Source of the DNA: Bacteroidota bacterium
GTDB taxonomy: Bacteria; Bacteroidota; Bacteroidia; J057; JADKCL01
Direction of reading: 5' to 3'
DNA length: 64,000 nucleotides
NCBI GenBank assembly: GCA_016718825.1
Contig: JADKCL010000067.1
Span: forward strand, 89,457-153,456
Under the pieces are notes generated by a model. The model made no database searches. It was not told where the DNA came from and saw nothing but the letters and a program-made list of their open reading frames with translations. Of the stretch, positions 1 through 9,440 are shown in pieces; position 1 is the stretch's first letter, and each line of letters begins with the position of its first letter. The position numbers were made by a program, and so were the translations under genes.

Positions 1-123
1 ACCTCCAAATCGGGGAGCTATGCCTGCCCGAGCGATCCGGCAGGAAGTTGCCTGCAGGGATTACGATGCGATTGTTTGCAGGGTGAAACTTGCCTTCTGA
101 AAAACCATAAATTGAATCCATGA
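1..123 (+). CDS. C-terminal end of a Cys-rich protein (partial)
   Basis: Frame 1 is open from the first base to a TGA at 121-123. The 40 visible residues hold five cysteines in a compact pattern (YAC, SCL, RCDC, TCL), suggesting a metal- or disulfide-bound tail. The TGA overlaps the ATG of the next gene as ATGA, so the two are probably translationally coupled. The family cannot be named because the N-terminus lies outside the window. Confidence 0.45.
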   Translation, partial: TSKSGSYACPSDPAGSCLQGLRCDCLQGETCLLKNHKLNP

Positions 124-740
124 ACGAACGCCTCCACGGCTGGCTGGTACTGATCTTCTCCGCTGCATTTTTTGTATTGGACGGATTAATCGTGCTGGGC
201 ATCAGTGAATCGCGGCAGGTCGTGGTTTGGGCGAACAGTCTTTCGCTGGTTTCCGTCGTGGTCGGATTGCATTTCCTTTGGCGAACGGGGATTTATCAGC
301 ATTCGCCGCTCTCGAAACTGGCCAACTTTGGATTTGGTTTGGCGATTTTGTCCCAGCTGATGCGCATCATGCATTGGCCATTCGCAGACGTTGGCATCCT
401 GCTTTCCTTTGCCGTGAGCCTTGTCGTCTACCTCATCCACTTCTATCTCAAAGGCCGCCGGAAACTGGGAGATATTCTCCGAATGCTGGTGATGGTCATC
501 ACCTGCGTGATGTTGCCTGCCTCGTTTTTGCATTGGATTTCGCCGGTGCAGGCCTATTGGGGCGTGATCGGGATCATCGCGTTGGCCATCCTTGAATACC
601 TGCTCAATTCGCATAAGCCGGACGCCACCTACACCGAATACACCCAAAACAGCAATCCTTCACAGCCTGCAGCTCCCAAGACTGCCGGCTCCCAAGACGA
701 ATTGAAACAACGCTATCCGGAATTATTTGACGAGGAATAG
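120..740 (+). CDS. Multi-pass membrane protein of unknown function
   Basis: A 206-residue protein with about five or six hydrophobic segments filling residues 8-160, followed by a soluble polar tail (160-206) rich in Asn, Pro and Gln and ending in acidic residues. The short stretch LMRIMHWPFAD recalls the GldL-like or DUF-type small membrane proteins of Bacteroidota, but I do not recognise a named family. Its ATG overlaps the stop of the upstream Cys-rich gene, so both are probably in one transcript. The next gene starts 90 bases downstream. Confidence 0.7.
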   Translation: MNERLHGWLVLIFSAAFFVLDGLIVLGISESRQVVVWANSLSLVSVVVGLHFLWRTGIYQHSPLSKLANFGFGLAILSQLMRIMHWPFADVGILLSFAVSLVVYLIHFYLKGRRKLGDILRMLVMVITCVMLPASFLHWISPVQAYWGVIGIIALAILEYLLNSHKPDATYTEYTQNSNPSQPAAPKTAGSQDELKQRYPELFDEE

Positions 741-830
741 GAGAGGTGGCGGCCAAAACGTCTGGATGTCCATTCATTGTAAGGCACGGATATCGCGGCT
801 CGGATCGCATTTTTTCCTAATTTTCCATCC

Positions 831-2231
831 ATGAAGCAACTTCTTTTTCTCGGTATGCTCCTTATCGGAGCGACGTCTTTGGCAAACGGGCAGACCAATT
901 CCGATTCGTTGATGATCCGGAAGTTTTTTGATGCAGAGCTTACCCAAGGCACTTGCTACGAAAACCTGCGCCACCTCTGCAAGGATGTCGGCCATCGCCT
1001 GAGTGGAAGTCCACGTGCAGCAAAAGCCGTCGAATGGGCCTACGCTACCTTTCAAACGATGGGCTTGGACCGTGTCGAAAAGCAGCCGGTCATGGTGCCA
1101 CATTGGGTGCGGGGCGAAGCTGACAAGGCGTTCTACAAAGGCAAAATGGGCAAAGTCACCCCGCCGATTCTCGCCTTGGGCAGTTCGGTCGGGACAGGGA
1201 AAAAAGGCATCACAGCGAATGTCGTCGAAGTTTTAAGCTTGGATGAAGTCAGAAATATGCCCGAAGGTGCTTTGAAAGGCAAGATTTGCTTCTATAACCG
1301 TCCGATGAATGCCAAGGAGCTCGATACCTTTGACGCCTACGGCGGCTGCGTCGATCAGCGCGGAAGTGGCGCAAAGGAGGCCGCGAAAAAAGGTGCTTTG
1401 GCCGTTGTCGTGCGCTCGATGACATTGCAACACGATGACCATCCGCATACGGGCAATATGGGCTATGAAGAAGGTGTTACCAAAATTCCCGCCGCTGCGA
1501 TCAGCACCAACGGGGCAGATGCCTTGCACAAACACTTGCAGCAGGATCCGAATCTTGTTTTTACCCTTAACATGCAATGCCAATCCCTTCCTGATGTACA
1601 AAGCCACAATGTGATCGGCGAAATCAAAGGCAGCATGTTCCCTGATGAAATTATCACAGTGGGTGGGCACCTCGATTCTTGGGACGTCGGCGAAGGCGCC
1701 CATGACGATGGTGCAGGCGTTGTGCAGGCGATGGAGGTCCTGAAACTTTTCAAAATGGTCGGCTACCAACCCAAGCGTACGATCAGGGCCGTGGCCTTCA
1801 TGAACGAAGAAAATGGCATGAAAGGCGGATTGGAATATGCAGCCCAAGGCAAGGCCAAAGGCGAAAAGCATATTGCAGCCCTGGAAAGCGACCGCGGCGG
1901 ATTTGCGCCGCGCGGGATTGAAATGCAGGCGAATGCAACCAACACCAGCTTTGCCATGCGGTATTTGCCGCTGTTTGTACCTTATATGATGCACAACATC
2001 CAGCCCGGCTACGGCGGCGTCGACATCAGTCCGCTGCGGGCGCAGGGCGCCGGATTGTTTGGCTATCTGCCTGATTCGCAGCGCTATTTTGACTATCATC
2101 ATGCGGAAACCGACGTTTTTGAGGCGGTGAACCAACGTGAACTGGAAATGGGTGCTGCCGCCATGGCGGCTTGGATCTACCTCCTGAGCGAATATGGCAT
2201 GCCCAGCAACGAGGCCTATACTCCCAAATAG
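831..2231 (+). CDS. Secreted M28-family zinc metallopeptidase (carboxypeptidase Q-like)
   Basis: 466 residues with a signal peptide ending near ANGQ (residues 1-21). A PA-like insert (about 120-260) precedes the di-zinc peptidase core. Visible metal ligands in M28 order: HLDSWD near 279, DDG near 291, NEENG near 325 (catalytic Glu plus ligand), ESDRGG, and HHAETD near the C-terminus. Length and layout fit plasma glutamate carboxypeptidase-like exopeptidases of Bacteroidota, which trim peptides in the periplasm or outside the cell. The exact substrate cannot be read from sequence. Confidence 0.9.
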   Translation: MKQLLFLGMLLIGATSLANGQTNSDSLMIRKFFDAELTQGTCYENLRHLCKDVGHRLSGSPRAAKAVEWAYATFQTMGLDRVEKQPVMVPHWVRGEADKAFYKGKMGKVTPPILALGSSVGTGKKGITANVVEVLSLDEVRNMPEGALKGKICFYNRPMNAKELDTFDAYGGCVDQRGSGAKEAAKKGALAVVVRSMTLQHDDHPHTGNMGYEEGVTKIPAAAISTNGADALHKHLQQDPNLVFTLNMQCQSLPDVQSHNVIGEIKGSMFPDEIITVGGHLDSWDVGEGAHDDGAGVVQAMEVLKLFKMVGYQPKRTIRAVAFMNEENGMKGGLEYAAQGKAKGEKHIAALESDRGGFAPRGIEMQANATNTSFAMRYLPLFVPYMMHNIQPGYGGVDISPLRAQGAGLFGYLPDSQRYFDYHHAETDVFEAVNQRELEMGAAAMAAWIYLLSEYGMPSNEAYTPK

Positions 2232-2263
2232 GAATCGCTGAATTCTTGGTTTGAAATTAGAAC

Positions 2264-2294
2264 TTGCTTATTCCAAGCGGAATCCCGTAATTTG
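2264..2294 (+). promoter_or_regulatory. Bacteroidota-type promoter for the FKBP gene
   Basis: TTG at 2264-2266 and TAATTTG at 2288-2294, separated by 21 bases, resemble the -33/-7 elements of Bacteroidota primary-sigma promoters. Transcription would begin near 2301, which rules out the TTG at 2292 as a start codon and favours the ATG at 2331. Confidence 0.4.
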
Positions 2295-2330
2295 CAGCGC
2301 ATTTTCAAAAAAGAAAAACTCGCAAGAAGG

Positions 2331-3068
2331 ATGAAACAATTGACTTATGTAATGATCCTAGCGTTGGCTGTACTGTTTGTCGGTTGCGACAAATCAGGCG
2401 CTGATGGAGGCGATGCCTCGACGCTCAAGGATAGCAAAGACAGCGTAAGCTACGCCATCGGCTATGACATCGGCAAAAACTTTGCCACCCAAGGTGTCGA
2501 AGTAAACATTGCCGTATTTGCAAAAGCTTTGGAAGAAGGCATCGCAGGTACCGCACCTAAACTTGATGAGCAAACCTCACGCAACGTGATGATGGCTTAT
2601 CAGCAGGAGCTTCAAAAGAAGCAACAAGAGAAGCGCGCTGCTGAAGCTGGCGAAAACATCAAAAAGAGCAACGATTTCCTCGCAGCCAACAAGGCCAATG
2701 CAGGTGTCATCGAATTGCCAAGCGGCTTGCAGTACCAAGTCATCAAAGAAGGAACAGGCAAGCAGCCTACCTTGGATGATCAGGTTACCACCAACTACCA
2801 CGGTACTTTGATGGATGGTTCTGTGTTTGACAGCTCACGTGAGCGTGGCGAACCTGCAACTTTCCCATTGAAAGGCGTGATCCAGGCTTGGCAGCAAATC
2901 CTTCCGATGATGAAGGAAGGCGCGAGCTACAAAATCTGGTCCCCACCCGCACTCGCCTACGGCGAATACGGTTCACCACCCAAAATCGGTCCTAACGTCG
3001 CCCTCGTATTCGAGATCGACTTGATCAAAGTCCTCGGCCCAGCCGACGCAGCTCCAGCCGTACAGTAA
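2331..3068 (+). CDS. FKBP-type peptidyl-prolyl cis-trans isomerase, lipoprotein
   Basis: 245 residues from the ATG at 2331, preceded by an AGAAGG stretch. A lipoprotein signal (hydrophobic run ending FVGC) places it in the periplasm or on a membrane. Residues about 30-125 match the FkpA/Mip N-terminal dimerisation region (SYAIGYDIGKN), and 130-235 are the FKBP fold (VTTNYHGTLMDGSVFDSS, then LAYGEYGSP and VFEIDLI). It probably helps fold exported proteins. An in-frame TTG further upstream lies inside the predicted promoter and is not used. Confidence 0.92.
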   Translation: MKQLTYVMILALAVLFVGCDKSGADGGDASTLKDSKDSVSYAIGYDIGKNFATQGVEVNIAVFAKALEEGIAGTAPKLDEQTSRNVMMAYQQELQKKQQEKRAAEAGENIKKSNDFLAANKANAGVIELPSGLQYQVIKEGTGKQPTLDDQVTTNYHGTLMDGSVFDSSRERGEPATFPLKGVIQAWQQILPMMKEGASYKIWSPPALAYGEYGSPPKIGPNVALVFEIDLIKVLGPADAAPAVQ

Positions 3069-3088
3069 GTACAGCCTACGCTGACAAT

Positions 3089-3127
3089 AAAAACTCCCCG
3101 GAAGACGTTGTTTTTCGGGGAGTTTTT
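3089..3127 (+). terminator. Rho-independent terminator after the FKBP gene
   Basis: Perfect 12-base inverted repeat AAAAACTCCCCG / CGGGGAGTTTTT (3089-3100 and 3116-3127) with a 15-base loop and a T-run at the 3' end. The A/T flanks make it work in both directions. Confidence 0.85.
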
Positions 3128-3207
3128 GATTTGCGCTGATGGGTTCTCGTCTTGCATCCATCATCCTTGAGGATTCCCCACAAATTCAAATTATCCTTCA
3201 TTCAACC

Positions 3208-3507
3208 ATGCTCGCCGAAAAAGATCAGCATCCCACCGCCCAAGTTGCCCGAATCATCTGCTATATCACCATGGCAACGGTTACCATTGGGGTATTGCTG
3301 CTCTACGGGATCTATTTTGACGACTTGTCGGAAACCGAACTTGTGCAAATCAGCTTCCTTTGGGTGAGCTTGATGGGATTTGGAGTCGGTGGATTGTTGC
3401 TTGCCTACAAAGGCGTCGGTGCGGCGATCGGAATTGGTTTAGTGATCGCCTTGGCGTTTTTCTTGGCCTTGCAGACGTTTTATTGGACCCTTTGGTCTGC
3501 TTTGTAG
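3208..3507 (+). CDS. Small membrane protein, three transmembrane segments
   Basis: 99 residues starting MLAEKDQHP at 3208, the first ATG followed by a protein-like hydrophilic N-terminus. An in-frame ATG at 3139 would add 23 residues without protein character right after the terminator. Three hydrophobic helices cover about residues 14-38, 48-68 and 72-96. No family is recognised. It converges on the susC operon. Confidence 0.55.
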   Translation: MLAEKDQHPTAQVARIICYITMATVTIGVLLLYGIYFDDLSETELVQISFLWVSLMGFGVGGLLLAYKGVGAAIGIGLVIALAFFLALQTFYWTLWSAL

Positions 3508-3519
3508 GTAGCAAAAAAA

Positions 3520-3549
3520 CGGCCGACCCATATTGAAACAGGTCGGCCG
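3520..3549 (-). terminator. Terminator of the susCD operon
   Basis: CGGCCGACC (3520-3528) pairs with GGTCGGCCG (3541-3549) across a 12-base loop. On the minus strand the stem is followed by seven T residues, so it ends transcription coming from the susC operon. It could also stop the plus-strand small gene. Confidence 0.8.
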
Positions 3550-3568
3550 CAATCCAAATTTCTAAGAC

Positions 3569-4426
3569 TCAATTACAACGGAAGTGATACTGGAAGTATC
3601 CATCCACCGCATCGTTGGAGGTGGATACGACCTGTTTCATGATTTGCAGGTAAACGTAATCCAGCGTCTTGCCAACTGGCAAGTTGAAAATCTTCTCCGG
3701 CCAGATACTCCACGTGTACATGGTGCCGTCCTGTGTCATTTTCAAGTCTGGGTTGTTTCCCACTTGTGAAAGCAAGGAAGGCTTGTATTCAACACCGTCG
3801 GTGTCATAGGCGCGTGCATAGACATACAAGTCCCCTGGATTTTGCATCGAGACTTTCTCCTCGAGGCTATTGTCATAGCGCAAAGAGAAGATGTCGTCTT
3901 GGCGCAAGGCAACGGAGTCGCCATCTTGCACATCAGGAAAGGAAAACACCTTCCTTACAAGCGGCCCTGGCGGATTGACTTCAACGCTCAAGTCCTCAGT
4001 TTTCCATTCGTTTCCGGCAGCACTGCAATCGCCGCCGCCGCCGCCATCCAATGCCTTTGCAAGGAAGAAGATGTCGTTGTCATAGACATCTTGGGCTGAA
4101 ACACCATAAAAATCAGTCGGCAAAATGGTGATGCTCCAGATATCCGGGCTTTCATTGACGAAGGCATGATCCGTGTTGCTTGCGCTCCAAGTGCCATTTC
4201 CGCCCACAGGGTCCACCGGCTTCCACGTCCACATGTAGAGCGGACCGGGATAACCGACGAGTCGGCTGCAATCCATTTTGGTCAAGTCGATGTAGATCTT
4301 GACCGAATCTGAAGGACTTGTCACCACCGCGGGCTCGGTCCAGACTTTTTGTGCCCATGCAGTTTGCAGCAAGAGGCCCAGCAACATGCCAGCAAATACG
4401 ATTGTCTTTTTCATCATTGCCTCCAT
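3569..4426 (-). CDS. Secreted protein of the susCD operon (SusE/F-like position)
   Basis: 285 residues with a signal peptide (MKKTIVF... to TAWAQ); translation may begin at residue 1 or at the MKK four residues later. The mature part is rich in beta-forming Tyr/Trp/Asp stretches (PLYMWTWKPVD, YTWSIWPEKIF) and has a GGGGG run near residue 130. Its place last in a susC-susD operon suggests a surface or periplasmic ligand-binding partner, but no domain is recognised. Its start codon overlaps the stop of the upstream lipoprotein gene by one base, implying coupled translation. Confidence 0.7.
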   Translation of the reverse strand: MEAMMKKTIVFAGMLLGLLLQTAWAQKVWTEPAVVTSPSDSVKIYIDLTKMDCSRLVGYPGPLYMWTWKPVDPVGGNGTWSASNTDHAFVNESPDIWSITILPTDFYGVSAQDVYDNDIFFLAKALDGGGGGDCSAAGNEWKTEDLSVEVNPPGPLVRKVFSFPDVQDGDSVALRQDDIFSLRYDNSLEEKVSMQNPGDLYVYARAYDTDGVEYKPSLLSQVGNNPDLKMTQDGTMYTWSIWPEKIFNLPVGKTLDYVYLQIMKQVVSTSNDAVDGYFQYHFRCN

Positions 4427-4920
4427 TAGTTACGTGCAAACTTGAATTGATAGATCACCGAAACCGTCGTGCCGCAGGAGCGCTCATACTGCACCTCCAA
4501 AAATTCGTCTTGCGGGCGAATGGTATGCAGCAACTTCAGATCGTACTGTGCGGTACCGTTGTTCATTGTGATCAAGGTCGGATAGTCGACATTGTCAAAT
4601 GCCCACGAGCCTGCATTGCCGAGATAGTTGGGGCCGTCTTGCGGCACAAACGTATACGTCAATGCGTCTTTGTCAAAGCTGATCGTCGGAGCGCCGCCAC
4701 CAGTAAAGACACTTGTGATGTCGAGGCTGTTGCCACTGCCGATCACAAACGGATCGATTTGGATCACCTCGGAAAGCGTAAACGTACCGTTGATCCCATC
4801 GAGCTTGCTCCCCGGAGGGTCCAAGACCAGATCTTCTGGCTTACAGGCTGCCAAACCGACGCCGAGCAAAAGCAAAAGCGTCCAAAACTTGATTCTGCCT
4901 TTCATATTCTTTCTTTTCAA
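4426..4920 (-). CDS. Lipoprotein of the susCD operon
   Basis: 164 residues; lipoprotein signal with the lipobox LAAC after a Leu-rich core, then an 'ED'-type start to the mature chain. The C-terminal half reads as a small beta-sandwich or lipocalin-like domain ending VSVIYQFKF, similar in shape to short lipoproteins found after susD genes in Bacteroidota. The gene lies 31 bases after susD and shares one base with the next gene. Role as an accessory binding protein is inferred from position only. Confidence 0.7.
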   Translation of the reverse strand: MKRKNMKGRIKFWTLLLLLGVGLAACKPEDLVLDPPGSKLDGINGTFTLSEVIQIDPFVIGSGNSLDITSVFTGGGAPTISFDKDALTYTFVPQDGPNYLGNAGSWAFDNVDYPTLITMNNGTAQYDLKLLHTIRPQDEFLEVQYERSCGTTVSVIYQFKFARN

Positions 4921-4951
4921 GCTAAAAAGTTAGCGAAATCAATGATCAATT

Positions 4952-6343
4952 TCAATTGCATCCCCCTTCAGGATTCAGGGCGATGGTCGGGTTGCCGGAG
5001 CGTTCCTCATCGGGAAGTTGCACCATCATGCCATTGCAGTCCCAAGGAGAACCGTTGATGAGCAATGCCGGACTGTCATGAACGCCCTGCCTGCGCAGGT
5101 CGTGGAAGCGGTAGCCTTCGCCGACCATTTCCAAACGACGCTCGTTGCGGATGATGATTTTGAGCGAAGCATCATCCAAGCCCGGTGTCACATCGGCCAA
5201 GCCTGCACGGTTGCGGATGGCGTTCACGTCGTCTTCAGCCTGTGCGAGGTTGCCCAATTCGGCAGCGGATTCCGCGCGGATGAGCAACATCTCCGCAAGG
5301 TGGAGGAGCGGGACATTGAACCAAGTCTCATTGAAGCGGGTAAGCAGGACCAATTCGTTGGTTTGACCAGCATTGGCGAGTACGTAGTAGCTCTTGCCAC
5401 GCAAGTCGTTGGTGTCGGCGGTGGCGGTGAGGTACAATTCATTCGAGATGCGACCCGAAGGCGGATTGGAGAGATTGGTCGAACGGTAAATTCCACCCAA
5501 CTCTGCACCCGAATTGTTCAACGAACCCGTGCTGATCAGATTGAAGATGTTTTCAGTGTTGATGTTGGAGGTAAATCGTCCCATCACACTGCTGTCCAAG
5601 ACAAATCCGCCGCCGCTGATGACTTCGTTGGAGTAGTCGTAGGCAGCCTGGAAATCATTCATCTGGAAATGAACCCTTGCCAAGTAGGCTTTTACCGCCC
5701 AAGAGGTTGCGTAGCCGCCATTGTTGGCTGGCAACACATCCTTGGCATCTTCCAAATCTGACAGGATCTGAGCATAGACTTCCCCGACCGTGGCACGTGG
5801 GAGTGCCTCTTGGCTCGCTTGAATGCGCAATGGAATCCCGTCATGCGAGTTGTCGCTCGTGAAGCCGTAAGGATTGGCAAACATGCGCACCAATTCGAAG
5901 TGGCCGACAGCGCGCAGGAATTTCGCTTCTGCAGTCGTCCTGGCCTTTTGGTCGGCGCTCAAGTCGGCAACCAGATCCATGTTTTCCAGCAGCACATTGC
6001 AGCGGTAGATCATGATATAGGGTTCGCTCCACATGTCGCGGGTCTCTTGGTTGAAGATGCCCGTGTTGTGTGCGTAGTAGCTGAGCCAGTTGCCCGACAG
6101 CGAACGGCCGTCGCGGTCATCGCCCATCAGATCAGAGAGGTTGCGGATTTTGCCACCCATGAACTTGGCGGAGCGCAACACGTCGTAGCAGCTGTTGAGC
6201 AAGAGTTGCACGTCGCCCGGTGTTTTGAGCGCGTCTTCTGTCGGAATTTCACCCTCCGGTGGAATCTCCAGAAATTTCTCGCAGGAGGTCGCCCCGATCA
6301 AGAGCATGAGGCAAAGCAGGATATTAATGCTGAGTTGTTTCAT
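4952..6343 (-). CDS. susD-like: SusD/RagB-family nutrient-binding outer-membrane lipoprotein
   Basis: 463 residues starting MKQLSINIL; lipobox ATSC near residue 21. SusD hallmarks: LEIPPEGEIPTEDAL at the N-terminus, TPR-like helices (TTAEAKFLRAVGHFELVRMF; YAQILSDLEDA), and the C-terminal LAEMLLIRAESAAELGN ... IRNRAG ... RRLEMVGEGYRFHDLRR. SusD forms the lid over its SusC partner and captures the ligand. A start 12 codons upstream is possible but would nearly touch the susC stop; the chosen start leaves about 13 bases between the genes. Substrate unknown. Confidence 0.92.
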   Translation of the reverse strand: MKQLSINILLCLMLLIGATSCEKFLEIPPEGEIPTEDALKTPGDVQLLLNSCYDVLRSAKFMGGKIRNLSDLMGDDRDGRSLSGNWLSYYAHNTGIFNQETRDMWSEPYIMIYRCNVLLENMDLVADLSADQKARTTAEAKFLRAVGHFELVRMFANPYGFTSDNSHDGIPLRIQASQEALPRATVGEVYAQILSDLEDAKDVLPANNGGYATSWAVKAYLARVHFQMNDFQAAYDYSNEVISGGGFVLDSSVMGRFTSNINTENIFNLISTGSLNNSGAELGGIYRSTNLSNPPSGRISNELYLTATADTNDLRGKSYYVLANAGQTNELVLLTRFNETWFNVPLLHLAEMLLIRAESAAELGNLAQAEDDVNAIRNRAGLADVTPGLDDASLKIIIRNERRLEMVGEGYRFHDLRRQGVHDSPALLINGSPWDCNGMMVQLPDEERSGNPTIALNPEGGCN

Positions 6344-6356
6344 TGTCTTGTGGGAA

Positions 6357-9300
6357 TTAGAATTGAACATCGACACCAAGTGATACGGTGCGCTCCTGTG
6401 GAGGCGTCAAGTAGGTGACGTTGGGGCTGATGTTGCGGCCCTGTGGTCCATTGTGGTCACGCACGATCTCGGGGTCGGAACCGGGATACTTGGTGAAGGT
6501 CAAAAGGTTCGTGGCGCTGGCATAGACGCGCAGCTTGTTGATGAACCATTTCTTCTCTTGCGTGATCTTGAAGTTGTAACCGAAGTTCACATTCTTCAAA
6601 CGGGCGTAGCTGGCATCGTAGAGGAAGAGTGTGCTGTTGTAGTTCCACTCGTTGTCCAAACCATAAGTGGCCGGATCAAGTGTCAAGCGAGGATACTGTG
6701 CATCCGTTTGGCCGGGGGTGGTCCAGCGGTTGATGATTTCCTCGCGCATGTTCCAGTTGCTCACGACACCAAATTGACGCTTGGCAGCATCGTCATAGAT
6801 TTTACCACCGATGGTGAAGGTCCAGAAGATATTCAAGTCAAAGCCTTTCCATTCGAAGGTGTTGCGGAGGCCTCCTTGTGCTGCGGGCTGCACGTTGCCG
6901 ACAACAACGCGGTTTTCGGTGCGCCATTCCATGGTTTCGTTGCCAGCGGCATCCAAATAAACCGGCTTCCCGGTTGCAGGATCGACATGGCTGAAACGTA
7001 CGAGGTAATTCACACCGACAGGGTAACCCGGTACAACACGCGTATCCCCGCTGCCTGAAAGCGCGTCAGGAGGCGTCGTGCCAACGTCTACCACCAAGTT
7101 GCGGTTGCGGGCAATGTTGAGGGTCGTCTTCCATTTTAATGCGCCGGTAAGGTTGTAGCTTGTGATACCGAGCTCAACACCACGGTTGCGGATGTGGCCG
7201 ATATTCTGCCAGTATTCCTTGAAACCTGAAGAACTTGGCGAAGAAGTGCGCAAGAGCACGTCGCGTGACTCCTTGTTGTACACGGCAAATTCACCCGTGA
7301 TCCGATCGTTCAACACGCCAAATTCAAAGCCCGCATCCACCGTTTGCGTGGTTTCCCAGCTGAGGTCGGGGTTTTCCAGACGAATCGGGAAGATGATCGA
7401 ATCGCCGTTGTATTGGATGTTGTTGTCGCGACCGGAGAATGTGCCGAAACGCAAGAAGCTCGGGATGTCGGCGTTGCCGGTGACACCAAAGCTTGCCTTG
7501 AGCTTGAAGAAGTTCACGGCCTTGCTCAGCTTGTCTTTCCAGAAGCCTTCTTCCGAGATGATCCAAGCTGCGCCTGCAGCAGGGAAGTAGCCATAGCGGT
7601 TGTTGCGTCCAAACTTCGAACTGCCATCCACGCGCAAAGAGGCTTTGAGCACATATTTATCATTCAGCTGATAATTGACCCTGCCGAATGTCGAAACAAA
7701 CGACCAAGCATCCAGCGGATAGTCCGTTTCGATCGTGTCGCTGTTTTCAGTGCCTTCCCAATCCAGGTAAAGCTGATTGTCCACGTCGCTCACCTCCATG
7801 TAACCGCTTGTGCGCTTCATTTTTTGAGCTTCGCCGCCAGCCATGAGGCTCAACTTGTGGTTTTTGGGCAGCATGTTGAAGTCGTATTTGGCCGTAGCAT
7901 TCGTGTTCCAATTCACGATGTTATTGTGCCAGTTTTTTCCGATCACGTACCAATTGGTCCAGAGGCTGTCTTCGAGGTAATAGTCACCCAGATTCATATA
8001 ATCCAAGCTGCCATTGGCACTCAAGGTCAAATTCTTGATCGGGGTATATTGCAGATTAACGGTGTTGATGCTGCGTTTCTCGATGCTGCGCCAGTCAATC
8101 TGAGTGCGGCGGTTGATCGGGTTGCCGCCACCAAATGCGCTGTTGGAGGTTTCTTCGTTGAAATAAGGCAATGCATTGGACTGCGCCATTCCCAACGAAC
8201 CGTCCCAAGCCTGACCGATCTTGTTGTTGCGGCCATAAGCACCGGAGGCGGAAACGCCCAACTTCAAATTCTTGAGGATGTTCCAGTCAATGTTCACGCG
8301 GCCGGTGTAGCGGCGATAGCTGTTGCCGAGGAGGTAGCTCTGATTGTTCATTGCCGACAAGTTCACATAGGTCTTGAACTTTTCGGTTCCTTGCGTCATC
8401 GAGAGGTCATATTCCTGCTTGACTCCCGTACCTGTTGTCAAGTCCTGCCAGTCGGTCGTGCCGTTCGCGAGGGCTGAATCCACGCTGAATCCACCAGGCA
8501 ACACCGCGGGTTGGCCCACGTTGCCATCGTTTTCCCAGGCTTCTTGATAGAGTTGCACCCATTCAGGGGTGTCGACAAAGCGCTGCAATTTGGCTGGGCG
8601 TGAGATGCCTGAGCGTGCCGAAAGGTTGAAGGTCGGCTTGCCGGTCTTGCCACGTTTGGTGGTGATCAAGATCACGCCATTGGCGCCACGCGAGCCGTAG
8701 ATGGCAGCAGCGGCTGCATCCTTCAAGATCTCAATGCTCTCGATATCGGCTGGATTGATCGAGGAAAGCGGATTGTTGTTTTGTCCGCCGCGGTCGCCGC
8801 TCAAAAACGGATCTTGCGTGATCGGAATTCCGTCCACGACATACAACGGGTCACCGCCAGCGGAGACAGAGCCGGATCCACGAACGGTAATCTTGGCACC
8901 TGCGCCTGCAATGCCGCTTCCTTGGATCACTTGAACCCCTGCGGCCTTGCCTTGCAACGTCGCGTCAAAGCTCGTGCCCGGGATGTCATTCAACTCCCTG
9001 GAGGTGATCTTGGATACGGAGCCGGTCATGTCGCGCTTGCGCTCCGTGCCATACCCGACAATGATCACATCATCCATGACTTTGAGTTTCATCCCAATGT
9101 CCACAACCATTTTCTCACCGGCAGTCACGGCCAAGACCTGTTGGAACTTGTCATAACTGACGTAATTGACCGAGAGCGTGTAGTCTCCCGGCTTCACACC
9201 GTCAATGGTGTAGTTGCCATCGCCATCGGTCATGGCGCCATAGTTCGTACCTTCCAGCACAACCGTTGCGCCCGTCAACGGGGCTTTGTTTTCGTCCAGA

Positions 9301-9407
9301 ACCACCCCGGAAATCGTCGCATTTTGAGCGGCGAGCCATGTGGTTCCTCCTAAGGCAAAAAATCCTACAAGGAAAAATAGTCTTCTAGTTAATGTCCTCA
9401 TCTGCAT
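6357..9407 (-). CDS. susC-like: SusC/RagA-family TonB-dependent outer-membrane transporter
   Basis: 1016 residues: signal peptide to LAAQ, a carboxypeptidase-regulatory-like domain (about 28-95, TISGVVLDENKAPLTG), the SusC plug beginning VGYGTERKRDMTGSVSKI with the hallmark PLYVVDGIPI, ADIESIEILKDA and GANGVILITTK, then a beta-barrel ending in an aromatic (VDVQF). It imports a bound polymer or peptide with SusD using TonB energy. First gene of a four-gene operon ending at the terminator at 3520-3549. No glycoside hydrolase, peptidase or sigma/anti-sigma pair is adjacent, so the substrate stays open. Confidence 0.95.
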   Translation of the reverse strand: MQMRTLTRRLFFLVGFFALGGTTWLAAQNATISGVVLDENKAPLTGATVVLEGTNYGAMTDGDGNYTIDGVKPGDYTLSVNYVSYDKFQQVLAVTAGEKMVVDIGMKLKVMDDVIIVGYGTERKRDMTGSVSKITSRELNDIPGTSFDATLQGKAAGVQVIQGSGIAGAGAKITVRGSGSVSAGGDPLYVVDGIPITQDPFLSGDRGGQNNNPLSSINPADIESIEILKDAAAAAIYGSRGANGVILITTKRGKTGKPTFNLSARSGISRPAKLQRFVDTPEWVQLYQEAWENDGNVGQPAVLPGGFSVDSALANGTTDWQDLTTGTGVKQEYDLSMTQGTEKFKTYVNLSAMNNQSYLLGNSYRRYTGRVNIDWNILKNLKLGVSASGAYGRNNKIGQAWDGSLGMAQSNALPYFNEETSNSAFGGGNPINRRTQIDWRSIEKRSINTVNLQYTPIKNLTLSANGSLDYMNLGDYYLEDSLWTNWYVIGKNWHNNIVNWNTNATAKYDFNMLPKNHKLSLMAGGEAQKMKRTSGYMEVSDVDNQLYLDWEGTENSDTIETDYPLDAWSFVSTFGRVNYQLNDKYVLKASLRVDGSSKFGRNNRYGYFPAAGAAWIISEEGFWKDKLSKAVNFFKLKASFGVTGNADIPSFLRFGTFSGRDNNIQYNGDSIIFPIRLENPDLSWETTQTVDAGFEFGVLNDRITGEFAVYNKESRDVLLRTSSPSSSGFKEYWQNIGHIRNRGVELGITSYNLTGALKWKTTLNIARNRNLVVDVGTTPPDALSGSGDTRVVPGYPVGVNYLVRFSHVDPATGKPVYLDAAGNETMEWRTENRVVVGNVQPAAQGGLRNTFEWKGFDLNIFWTFTIGGKIYDDAAKRQFGVVSNWNMREEIINRWTTPGQTDAQYPRLTLDPATYGLDNEWNYNSTLFLYDASYARLKNVNFGYNFKITQEKKWFINKLRVYASATNLLTFTKYPGSDPEIVRDHNGPQGRNISPNVTYLTPPQERTVSLGVDVQF

Positions 9408-9440
9408 ACCAATAAGATGTAGCGGGAATACGTGGGACTG

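Noticed and set aside
1233..2135. Long open frame on the minus strand inside the M28 peptidase gene
   Set aside because: Antisense shadow of a well supported gene; no signal, no domain.
4318..5058. 246-codon plus-strand frame across the susD/lipoprotein region
   Set aside because: Antisense to three consistent operon genes.
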